A program made the translations under genes and the position numbers. Below, piece by piece: positions 15,903-25,595 of a stretch of DNA of 64,000 bases. The DNA lies in the NCBI GenBank assembly GCA_000403295.2, contig KE159609.1, forward strand, positions 898,725-962,724, in the 5' to 3' direction. The notes under the pieces were generated by a model. The model was not told the DNA's origin. It saw nothing but the letters and a program-made list of their open reading frames with translations, and did not search any database. The DNA is from Lachnospiraceae bacterium M18-1. Lineage in GTDB: Bacteria > Bacillota > Clostridia > Lachnospirales > Lachnospiraceae. Numbering within the stretch: position 1 is the stretch's first letter; every line of letters begins with the position of its first letter.

Positions 15903-18900
15903 ATGCTTACAGATACAAGAAAGTCTCCTAATGCGAAGGTCTATCCGGTCGACGGACTGGACGTGGAGTGGACGAAAGGACTCTGGAAGGAGCGGTTTGA
16001 CACCTGTGCCGCAGCTACGGTGCCGCAGCTTCAGCATATGTTCGAGAGCAAAGACATCAGCCACGTAGTGGAAAATTTTAAAATATGCGCAGGAGAGTCG
16101 GACGGAGAATTTGACGGAACCGTATTCGGAGACGGAGATTTTTATAAATGGATGGAATCCGCGGTTTATACGGCGGCAAAGACAAAGAACCGGGAACTGC
16201 TGGATCAGATTGAGGAATATATTCGTCTGATCGGTAAGGCGCAGCAGCCGGACGGATATATTTCCACAAAACAGATCATCGGAGAGATGCGGCAAAACGG
16301 CATAACCCGCATGGGAGACATCAACGACTTTGAGGTTTATAATTTCGGACATTTATTTACCGCGGCCTGCCTGCATAAACGGATCACCGGGAAGGACAGC
16401 TTCATGGAGATCGCTGTGAGGACGGCGGACTATCTGGAACACCTTTATGCGGAAGCTATGGCATCGGGAGAGGTGCAGACGGCAGTGTGCCCGTCTCATT
16501 ATATGGGGCTGGTAGAAATGTACCGGACCACAAAAGAGTCCAGATACCTTTGTCTGGCAAAGCAGGCAGTCAAGCTGCGGGACAGTGTGAAGAACGGAAT
16601 GGACGACAACCAGGACCGGATTCCGCTCAGGGAGCATGACCGGATCATCGGACATGCCGTGCGCGCCAACTACCTGTATGCAGGCGTGGCGGACCTTTGT
16701 CTGGAAGAAACGGATGAGGATTACCAAAGGGTCCTTCATCAGGTATGGAGAAGCCTTGCAGATAAGAAAATCTATATCACCGGGGGCTGCGGGGCATTAT
16801 ACAACGGCGCGTCCCCCTACGGAAATTTTTTCGTGGACCAGAAGATCCACCAGGCATATGGATATGAATACCAGCTGCCCAATATCACTGCCTACAATGA
16901 GACTTGCGCGTCTCTGGGCGGAGTGTTCTGGGCATACCGGATGTTCCAGATGGAACCGGAGGCAGAATATTTTGATATGATCGAACGGATGATGCTCAAT
17001 ACAAACCTGGCGGCGCTCAGCCTGGATGGCAAGCGATTTTTCTATGAAAATATGCTTCGCCGGGCAAAGAAGCTGGATTATGAGCTGATCTGGCCGTTAA
17101 GCCGGAGTGAATACATCCTCAGCTACTGCTGCCCGCCCAATCTGGCAAGAACCGTGGCGCAGTCCAGCGAATATGCGTATACCGTTTCAAAAGATACGGT
17201 ATGGCTGGGAATGTATGGGGCAAACCGGGCAAGGATCCGGCTGGAAAATGGTGCGGATTTTTGCCTGGTACAGGATACGGAATATCCATTTGACGGGAGG
17301 ATCCGCTTTACCTGTGAATCGGTCCGCGCAAAACAGGGTTTTTTCCTGAATCTGCGGATTCCGGGCTGGGCTGCGGGAGGAAGCATTTCCGTTAATGGGA
17401 CGGAGCGAAAGCTGACAAAGACACAGGCAGGAACTTACCAGACGGTGGAGGTGACGGATCCGGAGAGGACAGAGGTGCTGCTGCTGCTGGATATGAATGT
17501 CCGTTATACAACGGCTCACAATATGGTAGAAGAAGCCTGCGGACAGGCGGCGGTAGAGAGAGGACCTCTGGTGTACTGCTGTGAAGGCGCTGACACAGAG
17601 GCGGAAACACTGGACGACCTGTATCTGGATCCGGATGCGGAGTTTGGGACTGCACAGATTGAAATCGAAGGCCGCAGGATTTCGGCTCTGGAAACGGAGT
17701 TCTACCGTATGGACCGGGAAGGATATGACAGGAATGCATTGTACCAGCCCCTCGTATTCCGGGGAATGCAGAAAGAAAAGGTGCGGCTGATCCCATACTA
17801 TGCATGGGATAACCGGGAATTTGGGGAAATGCGGATCTGGTTCCCGGTGGCATATACGAAGGAGAAGCAGGAGAAGACGGCGGAGGAATTGCTGTCGGAA
17901 AGCAGGCACGGCTTCCGGCATAAGATCGTAGTGCTGGATGACGATCCGACAGGAGTACAGACGGTTCACGGCGTATCCGTTTATACGGATTGGGACGAGG
18001 ATTCGATCCGCAGCGGTTTTGACGAAGAAAATGATATGTTTTTCATCCTGACAAATTCCCGCAGCTTTTCCGAGGAGGAAACCGAACGGGTACACAGGGA
18101 GATTGCAAAACGGGTATGCAGGATTGCCGAAGAGACGGGAAAGGCGTTTCAGCTGATTTCCAGGGGAGATTCCACTCTGCGGGGACATTATCCCCTGGAA
18201 ACTCAGACGCTGCGGCAGGAACTGGAAAAATGCGCGGGAATCCCTGTAGACGGAGAGATCCTCTGTCCCTTCTTCCCGGAAGGAGGCCGCGTTACGATGG
18301 GAAATGTTCATTATGTAAGGGAAGGGAGTATGCTGGTTCCCGCCGGGATGACCGAGTTCGCGAAGGATCAGACCTTCGGCTACAGGGCTTCAGACCTGAC
18401 GGAATATGTGGAAGAGAAGACGGCAGGCACATACAGGAAAGAATCTTGTATCTGTATTACCCTGGAGGAACTACAGAATCGGGAGACGGAACGGATCCTG
18501 GAGAAGCTGCTTTCGGCAGAACGGTTTGACAAGATCATCGTCAATGCGGTATCTTATGAGGATCTGAAAATATTCTGTGCTGTCTATATGGACGCGGTGA
18601 AGGCCGGAAAGCGGTACTTGGCAAGGACGGCCGCGGCGTTCCCGAAAGTGCTGGGCGGGATTGCCGACCAGCCGCTGCTGGGCAGGAAGGAGCTCAGGCA
18701 GGAAGAAAAAAACGGAGGGATCGTGCTGATAGGTTCTCATGTAAATAAAACGACAAGGCAGCTGGAATGTCTGATGGAAGGCAAGGCAGAACTGGAATCT
18801 ATGGAATTTGACGTGAGTATGCAGTCTGTACCCGGCGGACTTCAAAAAGAGGCGGAACGTGTGACCGAATGGGCGGATTCCGTGATCGGATCGGGAAAAA

Positions 18901-19244
18901 CGGCGGTAATCTATACAAGCCGGAGAGTCCTGGCGCCGGATACAGAGGACAAGGACCAGATTCTGGAAGCCTCCGTCCGGATATCAGATGCCGTGACCAG
19001 TGTGATCGGACGGCTGCAGGTGAAGCCGGCGTTCATCATCGCAAAGGGAGGCATCACGTCATCCGATGTGGGAACGAAGGCGCTTCATGTAAAAAAGGCA
19101 CGTGTCATGGGACAGGTACAGAAAGGGATCCCGGTCTGGATGACCGGAGCGGAAAGCAAATTTCCGGGGATGCCATATATCATTTTCCCCGGAAATGTAG
19201 GGGATGATAATACCCTGCGCAATATCGTAGAAGAACTGGTATAA
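15903..19244 (+). CDS. GH127 beta-L-arabinofuranosidase-like / four-carbon acid-sugar kinase fusion
   Basis: One uninterrupted 1113-residue frame holds two enzymes. Residues ~1-650 are a GH127/DUF1680 hydrolase: ETC in YNETCASLGG (near 332-334) and CC in YCCPPNLARTV (near 408-409) match the Glu, Cys and Cys-Cys that bind zinc and provide the nucleophile in characterised beta-L-arabinofuranosidases. Residues ~672-1113 are an OtnK/DUF1537 acid-sugar kinase, beginning VVLDDDPTGVQT and including SRGDSTLRGHYP and the C-terminal IAKGGITSSDVGT and FPGNVGDD. The kinase family phosphorylates tetronates and similar acids, usually as a separate ~420-residue protein. The joint (about 650-671, YTKEKQEKTAEELLSESRHG) is charged and linker-like. 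ATG follows AGGAGAGGCGAA. I see no stop or frameshift at the joint, so the fusion seems real, pending checks in relatives. Confidence 0.85.
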   Translation: MLTDTRKSPNAKVYPVDGLDVEWTKGLWKERFDTCAAATVPQLQHMFESKDISHVVENFKICAGESDGEFDGTVFGDGDFYKWMESAVYTAAKTKNRELLDQIEEYIRLIGKAQQPDGYISTKQIIGEMRQNGITRMGDINDFEVYNFGHLFTAACLHKRITGKDSFMEIAVRTADYLEHLYAEAMASGEVQTAVCPSHYMGLVEMYRTTKESRYLCLAKQAVKLRDSVKNGMDDNQDRIPLREHDRIIGHAVRANYLYAGVADLCLEETDEDYQRVLHQVWRSLADKKIYITGGCGALYNGASPYGNFFVDQKIHQAYGYEYQLPNITAYNETCASLGGVFWAYRMFQMEPEAEYFDMIERMMLNTNLAALSLDGKRFFYENMLRRAKKLDYELIWPLSRSEYILSYCCPPNLARTVAQSSEYAYTVSKDTVWLGMYGANRARIRLENGADFCLVQDTEYPFDGRIRFTCESVRAKQGFFLNLRIPGWAAGGSISVNGTERKLTKTQAGTYQTVEVTDPERTEVLLLLDMNVRYTTAHNMVEEACGQAAVERGPLVYCCEGADTEAETLDDLYLDPDAEFGTAQIEIEGRRISALETEFYRMDREGYDRNALYQPLVFRGMQKEKVRLIPYYAWDNREFGEMRIWFPVAYTKEKQEKTAEELLSESRHGFRHKIVVLDDDPTGVQTVHGVSVYTDWDEDSIRSGFDEENDMFFILTNSRSFSEEETERVHREIAKRVCRIAEETGKAFQLISRGDSTLRGHYPLETQTLRQELEKCAGIPVDGEILCPFFPEGGRVTMGNVHYVREGSMLVPAGMTEFAKDQTFGYRASDLTEYVEEKTAGTYRKESCICITLEELQNRETERILEKLLSAERFDKIIVNAVSYEDLKIFCAVYMDAVKAGKRYLARTAAAFPKVLGGIADQPLLGRKELRQEEKNGGIVLIGSHVNKTTRQLECLMEGKAELESMEFDVSMQSVPGGLQKEAERVTEWADSVIGSGKTAVIYTSRRVLAPDTEDKDQILEASVRISDAVTSVIGRLQVKPAFIIAKGGITSSDVGTKALHVKKARVMGQVQKGIPVWMTGAESKFPGMPYIIFPGNVGDDNTLRNIVEELV

Positions 19245-19277
19245 GACCGCAGCAGAGGAAGAACGAGGAGGAGCAGC

Positions 19278-20102
19278 ATGAGAAAAGTGATCGTATCGCT
19301 GGCGCCGGTGCAGGCAGGCACACCGGTTGACGCGGTAAAGCTGGCAGAGGATGTGGAAAAAAGCGTACATGCGGGGGCGGCCATGTGCCACCTGCACTGC
19401 AGAAAACCGGACGGGAGCCTGAGCCCGGAGATTGATTATATGACGGCATGCTTTGAAGAAATTTTGAAAAGGACAGACGTAGTGGTCCAGGCGTCTACGG
19501 GCGGCGTATCGGAAATGGATATCCGTCAGCGCTGCAATCCGTTGGACTATGAGAAAGTAGAAAGCGCATCCCTGAACGGCGGAAGCACCAATCTGGGAGA
19601 AAACGTATATATCAATTCGTTTGAGGACATCCGCTACTGCGCGGATGCGGTCTACCGCCGGGGGATCCTGCCGGAGACGGAGGTGTTTGACATCGGAATG
19701 CTGCATAATATGGAGCTGGTCGGCCGTGAGCTGCCTTTTGCGGAGCCGAAGCTGTTCAATCTGGTATTCGGACACAAGGGAGGCATGCAGCCGACACCGG
19801 AGATGCTGTGTGCGTTCCGTTCCTTTGTTCCGGCAGACGCGCTGTGGGGAGTGACCCACTTCGGAAGAGATAACTGGACATTTCTGGCGGCGGCGATTGC
19901 ACTGGGAGCCACAGTGGTACGAGTGGGATTTGAAGACAGCGCGTATCTGGAAGAAGGAAAAGCAGCGGAGTATAACTATCAGATCGTGGAAAAAACGGCA
20001 GCTCTGATCCGGGCGATGGGGCTGGAGACCGCAGCGCCGGAGGAGGCCAGGAATATCCTGCATATACAGAGAAAGGGAAGAGAACAGGCATCGGGCCGAT
20101 AA
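19278..20102 (+). CDS. BKACE family beta-keto acid cleavage enzyme (DUF849)
   Basis: A 274-residue member of the family typified by 3-keto-5-aminohexanoate cleavage enzyme (Kce), which condenses a beta-keto acid with acetyl-CoA and splits it into an acetoacetate-type product and a new CoA ester. The zinc-binding H-x-H is in AAMCHLHCRKPDG; other family signatures are VVQASTGG, ESASLNGGSTN, and VRVGFEDSAYLEEGK with the conserved Glu. The ribosome site AGGAGGAGCAGC is strong. It follows the hydrolase-kinase fusion by 33 bases. Together with the racemase-like protein it suggests an acid-sugar breakdown route that passes through a beta-keto acid. The substrate is unknown. Confidence 0.87.
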   Translation: MRKVIVSLAPVQAGTPVDAVKLAEDVEKSVHAGAAMCHLHCRKPDGSLSPEIDYMTACFEEILKRTDVVVQASTGGVSEMDIRQRCNPLDYEKVESASLNGGSTNLGENVYINSFEDIRYCADAVYRRGILPETEVFDIGMLHNMELVGRELPFAEPKLFNLVFGHKGGMQPTPEMLCAFRSFVPADALWGVTHFGRDNWTFLAAAIALGATVVRVGFEDSAYLEEGKAAEYNYQIVEKTAALIRAMGLETAAPEEARNILHIQRKGREQASGR

Positions 20103-20194
20103 AACAAAGATCTCAGGCAGAGATCAGACGGCTCCTGCTGCATGGCGGGAGCAAGGAGCTTGAAGGAATGCAGGGACAGAGAGGGGCGTGAATC

Positions 20195-21985
20195 ATGGAG
20201 CAGAAAAAACATTCCCGTCAGATCAGGAGATGGTGGGGGCATCAGAGGATCCGGCATCAGATATTTCTTTCCCTGCTGCTGGTTTCCGTACTGGGGATCA
20301 GCGTGCTGGGGAGCTTTTCCTATCAGATTTCCAGGAGGACAGTGGAAGAAAACTACAGGAAATCCCATCAGGCATCGCTGAAAAATACCGGAAAGGTGCT
20401 GGACATGAACCTGAGCTCCATCATAGAAATGATCCGTGCCTTTCTCAATGACCCGGACCTGCAGCAGGTACTGTGCAGTCAGACAGAAGACGGGAAGCAG
20501 GCGTTTACCCTGGCAGAGCAGAAGATCATTCGGGAAGTGGCCGAACGGCTGACGACCCAGGAAAGCTTTGTGAATCATGTGGCGTTCATGGACCTTTACG
20601 GGCATTATTATCTTCTGAGCAATGTGAACAGAGGAACCTATGACTTTTATCAGTATTATGCGGAGCACGATTTTCTGGAGGACACATGGAGTAAAGAGAC
20701 AAGGGAAGCCGGAGGCAGGGAAGTGTTTTTCAGAGAGGCTGTTCTGGGCGGTGTCAAAGAAGACGGATTCAGCATCGCGAAATTTTTGAATAATCCTGCA
20801 ACGGGCAGACCCATGGGATATGTGGTGGTGAATATCAGCAGAGGGATTCTTGCAAAATCATTTGTCACGGGAAACGAGGGATACGAGACAAACGAATACA
20901 TTGTCATGGACTGCCGGGACGGTTGCAGCCTGGTCTACGGCGGGCCGGATCTGGAAAATGCGGAAGAAGTGGCGCGGGCATTTCAGCAGAAGGAGCAGCA
21001 GGGCAGGTATCTGTTTTCCAGCGTCTGCAATGCCACGACAGGATGGGAGCTTGTGAATGTGATCGAGAGAAATGAGCTGAGCGCGGAGAGCAAGCTGATC
21101 CGCAATACGGTATTTTTGTGCGCGGGGCTGATGGCAGGACTCGGATTTTTTCTCGCAAGGCTGATCTCCCGGAGCATTACAAGGCCGCTGAACCAGCTGG
21201 AGCAGGTGATCGGCAGAGTAGGGGAAGGCGAGCGCCATATAACCGAGATATTTGATGACAGCGAGGTGGGGCGGATCGGTTCCAAGTTCAAAGAAATGGT
21301 AAACACGAATCTGGAATTGTCGGAGTATCTTCTCACCGCCCGGCTGAATGAAAGGGAGGCGGAGCTGCTCCTTCTGCAGTCCCAGATCAATCCGCATTTT
21401 CTCTATAATACACTGGATTCCCTCTACTGTGTGGCGATCATACATGGAGACGACCAGATTGCGGAGATGATCCTTGCCCTGTCAAATAATTTTAAGCTGT
21501 CGCTGAACCGGGGAGAAAAATTCAGTACGGTCGCGGATGCGGTCGTGCGGATCGAAGAGTATATGAAGCTGCAGAATATGCGCTTTAATGACAGGTTTTC
21601 ACTGGAGATTGAGGTGGAGGAATCGATCCTGCAAAGAAAGATGCTGACATTTCTTCTGCAGCCCTTTGTGGAAAATGCAATCTATCACGGACTGGAGCCC
21701 AAGATAGGGAATGGGAGCATCCGGGTGCGCGGATGGCAGCAGGGGACAGAGATGCGGTTTACGATTGAGGATGACGGTGTCGGGATGGATGACCTGACGG
21801 TGCTGGAAAACGGATATGGAATCCGCAATATCCGGGAACGCATCCATCTGCACTATGGAGAACAGTACGGATTTTCGGCGGAAAGCAGCAGGGGACGGGG
21901 AACCAGGATAACAGTGGTTTTGCCTTTGGAGGAAAGCACGTACAGAACGGGAGGCGGAAAAAGTGTACCGGTTGGTAGTGATTGA
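20195..21985 (+). CDS. YesM/LytS-type sensor histidine kinase
   Basis: A 596-residue membrane sensor. TM1 is near residues 24-46 (FLSLLLVSVLGISVLGSFSY), followed by a ~250-residue extracellular sensing region, TM2 near 303-325 (TVFLCAGLMAGLGFFLARLI), a HAMP linker, and a His_kinase domain with phosphoacceptor His near 401 in QSQINPHFLYNTLDSL. The HATPase domain has FVENAIYHGLEP (N box) and DDGVGMDDLT (G1). It overlaps the response regulator by 23 bases. It probably senses an extracellular sugar or the loaded binding protein and controls the ABC genes just downstream. The ~90 bases before it contain a small hairpin GATCTC/GAGATC but no clear promoter. Confidence 0.93.
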   Translation: MEQKKHSRQIRRWWGHQRIRHQIFLSLLLVSVLGISVLGSFSYQISRRTVEENYRKSHQASLKNTGKVLDMNLSSIIEMIRAFLNDPDLQQVLCSQTEDGKQAFTLAEQKIIREVAERLTTQESFVNHVAFMDLYGHYYLLSNVNRGTYDFYQYYAEHDFLEDTWSKETREAGGREVFFREAVLGGVKEDGFSIAKFLNNPATGRPMGYVVVNISRGILAKSFVTGNEGYETNEYIVMDCRDGCSLVYGGPDLENAEEVARAFQQKEQQGRYLFSSVCNATTGWELVNVIERNELSAESKLIRNTVFLCAGLMAGLGFFLARLISRSITRPLNQLEQVIGRVGEGERHITEIFDDSEVGRIGSKFKEMVNTNLELSEYLLTARLNEREAELLLLQSQINPHFLYNTLDSLYCVAIIHGDDQIAEMILALSNNFKLSLNRGEKFSTVADAVVRIEEYMKLQNMRFNDRFSLEIEVEESILQRKMLTFLLQPFVENAIYHGLEPKIGNGSIRVRGWQQGTEMRFTIEDDGVGMDDLTVLENGYGIRNIRERIHLHYGEQYGFSAESSRGRGTRITVVLPLEESTYRTGGGKSVPVGSD

Positions 21986-23018
21986 CGATGAGTATCTTGT
22001 GGTGGAAGGGATTAAGGCAATGATCGCGCGCCAGAAGCTGGAATATGAAGTGGTGGGCTGCGCCTATGACGGGATCCATGGTCTGGAGACTGTGCGGAAA
22101 TGTCAGCCGGACCTTGTGATCACCGATATCCGGATTCCAGGGCTGGACGGATTGTCCCTGATCGAAGAGGCGAAGGAATACTGCCCGGATACGGCCTTCG
22201 TGGTTATCAGCGGATATACAGAATTTGAATATGCCAGACGGGCGCTGTCGCTGGGAGTCAAGGGCTATATTGATAAGCCGATCAGTATTGAAAAGCTGAA
22301 AAATGTGCTGGAGCGTGTAGAGCGGGAATGCTTCCAGTCCAGAGAAGAGAGCACGGCGATGCAGCAGAACAGAGAAGGGCAGGAACGGCTCAAAGAGCTT
22401 TTTGACGACAGCGTGTCTGCTATGGCCGGCGGGCGCGGAGGGGAATTTCAGAAGTATATGGAAGAGGCGCTGAGACAGCTTGGAGATCTTTATGTGCAGA
22501 CGGAGGACTTCCGGCGGGAGGTCTATAAGTGGCTCTGTGTGCAGAGTGATATCCTGACGGAGCGCCAGCCTCAGATCTCGCGTGATACCCTGGTTTCGTA
22601 TCAGGAGATGGAGCAGATGGCCTCGCGGGAAGAGGTCTGCAGATATGCCCGGAAGATCGTAACGGATATTACGCGATATATTGAGGCGGATAAGACCGGG
22701 AGCAGCCATGCAGCGATCCTGGAGCTGCTGGCTTATATTGATGAGCATTACAGCGAGGATATCGGACTGAATGAACTGGCGGACAGGGCCGGGATGAGTA
22801 CGGCGTATCTGAGTGTGCTGTTCAAGACAGAGGTGGGCACCTCTTATGTAAAATACCTGACGGAGCTGAGGATCAGGCAGGCGAAAAAACTGCTGAAGGA
22901 CGGCTACAAGGTGAGTGAAGTCAGCGGCAGGGTCGGATACAATAATTACCGTTATTTTTGTGATATTTTCAAGAGACATGTGGGGAAGACTCCGAATGAG
23001 TATAAGCATAATTACTAA
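21963..23018 (+). CDS. YesN-type response regulator with AraC DNA-binding domain
   Basis: A 351-residue partner of the preceding kinase. The receiver domain (1-120) has the acidic pair in VVIDDEY, the phosphoacceptor Asp in LVITDIRIPGLDG, and the conserved Lys in KGYIDKPIS. The C-terminal AraC/XylS double helix-turn-helix (about 255-350) includes LADRAGMSTAYLSVLFKTEV and VGYNNYRYFCDIFKRHVGKT. It starts with GTG after GGGAGGCGGAAAA. The likely target is the promoter of the binding-protein gene 138 bases downstream. Confidence 0.93.
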   Translation: MYRLVVIDDEYLVVEGIKAMIARQKLEYEVVGCAYDGIHGLETVRKCQPDLVITDIRIPGLDGLSLIEEAKEYCPDTAFVVISGYTEFEYARRALSLGVKGYIDKPISIEKLKNVLERVERECFQSREESTAMQQNREGQERLKELFDDSVSAMAGGRGGEFQKYMEEALRQLGDLYVQTEDFRREVYKWLCVQSDILTERQPQISRDTLVSYQEMEQMASREEVCRYARKIVTDITRYIEADKTGSSHAAILELLAYIDEHYSEDIGLNELADRAGMSTAYLSVLFKTEVGTSYVKYLTELRIRQAKKLLKDGYKVSEVSGRVGYNNYRYFCDIFKRHVGKTPNEYKHNY

Positions 23019-23089
23019 AAAATAATATGGCAATATAAAAAAAGTGTACAAAATATAAAAAATTACTCACTGGAAAATTACGTGTAAAA

Positions 23090-23098
23090 TGCTAAGAT
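23090..23098 (+). promoter_or_regulatory. Extended -10 promoter candidate for the binding-protein gene
   Basis: TGCTAAGAT (extended -10, TGnTAAGAT) lies 59 bases upstream of the start. No good -35 is present, which fits activation by the upstream AraC-type response regulator. Confidence 0.45.
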
Positions 23099-23156
23099 AT
23101 TTACATAAGAAAGATCCCGGGACAAATAAAAAACAATGAATACTAGGGAGGATATC

Positions 23157-24551
23157 ATGAAAAGAAGAGTTATTGCAGCAATCATGTCGGCACTGATGGT
23201 CACAACACTCGCAGTTGGATGCGGCGGTTCGGGAGGTTCTTCGGACGGGGGAAGTTCTGATGCGGGAACGGCAGGAGAAGAGACCTCAGGCACAGAGGAA
23301 GGCGGTTCTGCGGAGGAAGCAGATTTTACAGGAGAGGACCCGCAGCTGGAAAAGACAGTCAAGATCCTGACGATCTGGGCGGAAGACAATGACAATGGAA
23401 TCCTGCTGAACAAGATCTGTGAGAATTATAAGAAAGATGTAAATCCGAATTTTGACTGGGAATATGAGATGGTATCCGCGGACAACCTGCAGCAGAAGAT
23501 CGCGACGCTGGCAGCTTCTAATGACCTTCCGGATTTCTTCGCATATGAGGCAGGCGCACCGCTTACTACGCTCATTGATGCGGATAAGGTGGTAAATATC
23601 TCCGAAGCGCTGGAGGAGGTCGGAGTGACACAGTACCTGAATGAAGGCGCCGTGGAACTGATGAAGGGACTTTCCGGAACAGACGACCTGTATGACCTTC
23701 CGCTTGGACTGAACGCAGAAGGCTTCTGGTATAACAAAGCGCTATTCGAAGAGGCGGATTGTGAAGTGCCGGAGACATGGGATGATTTTGAAGAGGTTCT
23801 GGAAAAGCTGGCGGCAAAGGATATTCAGCCCCTGACAACAGGCGGCTCCGACAAATGGCCTGCGACTCGTCTTATCAACGGTTACGCGGTAAGGACACTG
23901 GGAAATGATATTATGACAAAGGCGGCGGCCGGAGAAGTGGATTATACGGATGAAGGCCTGATCGCGGCAGCGGATAAGCTGGGTGAATGGGCAGAGAAAG
24001 GATACTTCGGCGAAGGGATCACAACGGTAGATGCCAATACGGCAGGTTCCATGCTCATGAGCGGAAAAGCAGCAATCTTCTACAACGGTTCCTGGTTTAC
24101 GCAGAACCTGACAGATGAAAGCCAGAACCCGGCAGGAAAAGACGGAATCGGATTCTTCAACATTCCGATCGAAGACGAGTCTGTCAGCAGCGCAACCTCC
24201 TATTCCATGAACTGCGGAAATATCCTTGCGCTGGATAAGGGCAAATACGATGAGGCGACCGCATGGTTCCTGAAATATTTCTGTGAGAATATGGGCGATC
24301 TGGCGATGAACGAACTGTCAACGGTTAAGGGATATACCTATACGGTGGAAGCGGAAGACATGGATCCGTATACACAGCTTGTGCTGGATGAGATCAACAA
24401 GTCTACGGAAGGATTCGCATGGTGGGAAGCAAAGATGCCGAGCGAGATTTCCAAGACTGCGCAGGAGAACGTACAGCCTCTTCTGAACGGCGAGATGACA
24501 GGAGAAGAATATATGCAGTCCATTCAGGATGTATATGATCTCAATAATTAA
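23157..24551 (+). CDS. Extracellular sugar-binding lipoprotein of an ABC transporter
   Basis: A 464-residue family 1 solute-binding protein. I start it at ATG 23157, just after GGGAGGATATC; the in-frame ATG 21 bases upstream has no ribosome site. The signal sequence MKRRVIAAIMSALMVTTLAVGC ends in a lipobox with Cys22 for lipid attachment. A Gly/Ser/Glu-rich linker (to about residue 58) tethers it to the membrane. The mature domain shows typical PLGLNAEGFWYNKALFEEAD and MSGKAAIFYNGSWF motifs. It captures oligosaccharide or sugar for the two downstream permeases. The ligand is unknown. Confidence 0.93.
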   Translation: MKRRVIAAIMSALMVTTLAVGCGGSGGSSDGGSSDAGTAGEETSGTEEGGSAEEADFTGEDPQLEKTVKILTIWAEDNDNGILLNKICENYKKDVNPNFDWEYEMVSADNLQQKIATLAASNDLPDFFAYEAGAPLTTLIDADKVVNISEALEEVGVTQYLNEGAVELMKGLSGTDDLYDLPLGLNAEGFWYNKALFEEADCEVPETWDDFEEVLEKLAAKDIQPLTTGGSDKWPATRLINGYAVRTLGNDIMTKAAAGEVDYTDEGLIAAADKLGEWAEKGYFGEGITTVDANTAGSMLMSGKAAIFYNGSWFTQNLTDESQNPAGKDGIGFFNIPIEDESVSSATSYSMNCGNILALDKGKYDEATAWFLKYFCENMGDLAMNELSTVKGYTYTVEAEDMDPYTQLVLDEINKSTEGFAWWEAKMPSEISKTAQENVQPLLNGEMTGEEYMQSIQDVYDLNN

Positions 24552-24616
24552 TTAAGAAGAAATCCTGAAATGGAAAAAGGTCTGTAAATCAGATATTCAA
24601 GTAAACGAAAAACCAT

Positions 24617-24672
24617 AAGGAGGAGTGTCCGGATGTATTGTCTCATTGGCATCCCAGACACTTCTCCTTTTC
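24617..24672 (+). terminator. Attenuating hairpin between binding protein and permease genes
   Basis: Imperfect ~19-bp stem: AAGGAGGAGTGTCCGGATG (24617-24635) pairs, allowing G-U, with CATCCCAGACACTTCTCCTT (24650-24669), followed by a short T run. It probably lets the binding protein be made in excess over the permeases or protects its mRNA end. Confidence 0.6.
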
Positions 24673-24699
24673 TGGAAATAAGAGAGGAAGTGGAACGAT

Positions 24700-25581
24700 A
24701 TGAATAGAGTATTGGGCAATAAAAAAGCAATTGCGCTTTTTGTCGTTCCCGCGCTCGTTCTGTATACGGCGCTGGTCATGGTTCCAGTCATCTGGTCCCT
24801 GTATTATTCGCTGTTCACGGGAAGCCCGGGACTGCAGTGGGAATTTGTAGGAATTAAGAATTATATGGATCTGTTCCGGGATAAGAACTTTATAAATTCC
24901 CTGGCTGTAAATTTTAAATATATTTCTGTAGTTATGATTGGTCAGGTGGGGCTGGGGCTGCTGCTGGCGCTGATGTTCCGCTTCTGGCTCAAGCGCTGCA
25001 AAACGATCATACGTACACTGGTGTTCTTCCCGGTGGTACTGCCGACGGTTGCAGTGGGACAGCTGTTCGCGAAGATTTATGAGATCCAGCCGAACTACGG
25101 GCTTTTGAACAGCTTTCTGGATTCTGTCGGGCTGCATGACCTGGTCCAGCCCTGGATCGGACAGGCAAGCACCGCGCTCTGGGCCTTGTGCGTTATGGAT
25201 ATCTGGGTAGCCATGGGATTCTATTCTGTCATCTTCTATGGGGCGCTTCTGGATATTCCGGACGATATCCTGGAGGCTGCCAGGATTGACGGGGCGTCCA
25301 GTTTCAGTCTCTTCAAGAGTGTGCTCCTGCCGCTCCTGCGTCCGATGATCATTACCTGCCTTGTATTCAGCTTCTCGGGCACGGTGAAGATGTTTGAATC
25401 GTCTCTGGCGCTGACCAAGGGCGGTCCGGGTACGGCGACCAAGTCACTGTCCATGTACATGTATGATGTTTCTTTTACCTACAATAAGGTGGGATACGGA
25501 AGTGTCATTGCGATCGTGATCTTCCTGATCTGTGTCCTTGGATCGGTCGTAATCAATCAGTTTGATGTGAAAGAAGATTAG
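24700..25581 (+). CDS. ABC sugar transporter permease (UgpA/MsmF type)
   Basis: A 293-residue inner-membrane permease with six predicted membrane segments. The cytoplasmic EAA loop that docks the ATPase is clear (EAARIDGASSFSLFKSVLLP, near residues 190-209). An ATG follows GAGAGGAAGTGG. It pairs with the next permease. No ABC ATPase is encoded nearby, so it probably uses a shared MsmX/UgpC-type ATPase encoded elsewhere, as is common in Clostridia. Confidence 0.93.
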   Translation: MNRVLGNKKAIALFVVPALVLYTALVMVPVIWSLYYSLFTGSPGLQWEFVGIKNYMDLFRDKNFINSLAVNFKYISVVMIGQVGLGLLLALMFRFWLKRCKTIIRTLVFFPVVLPTVAVGQLFAKIYEIQPNYGLLNSFLDSVGLHDLVQPWIGQASTALWALCVMDIWVAMGFYSVIFYGALLDIPDDILEAARIDGASSFSLFKSVLLPLLRPMIITCLVFSFSGTVKMFESSLALTKGGPGTATKSLSMYMYDVSFTYNKVGYGSVIAIVIFLICVLGSVVINQFDVKED

Positions 25582-25595
25582 AGGAGGGAGAGCAA

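Noticed and set aside
17187..18311. 374-codon minus-strand frame over the GH127-kinase joint
   Set aside because: No recognisable domain or ribosome site; the plus-strand coding evidence is strong through the joint.
21759..23051. 430-codon minus-strand frame opposite the response regulator
   Set aside because: Receiver and AraC motifs are on the plus strand; the reverse frame is low in family-like features.
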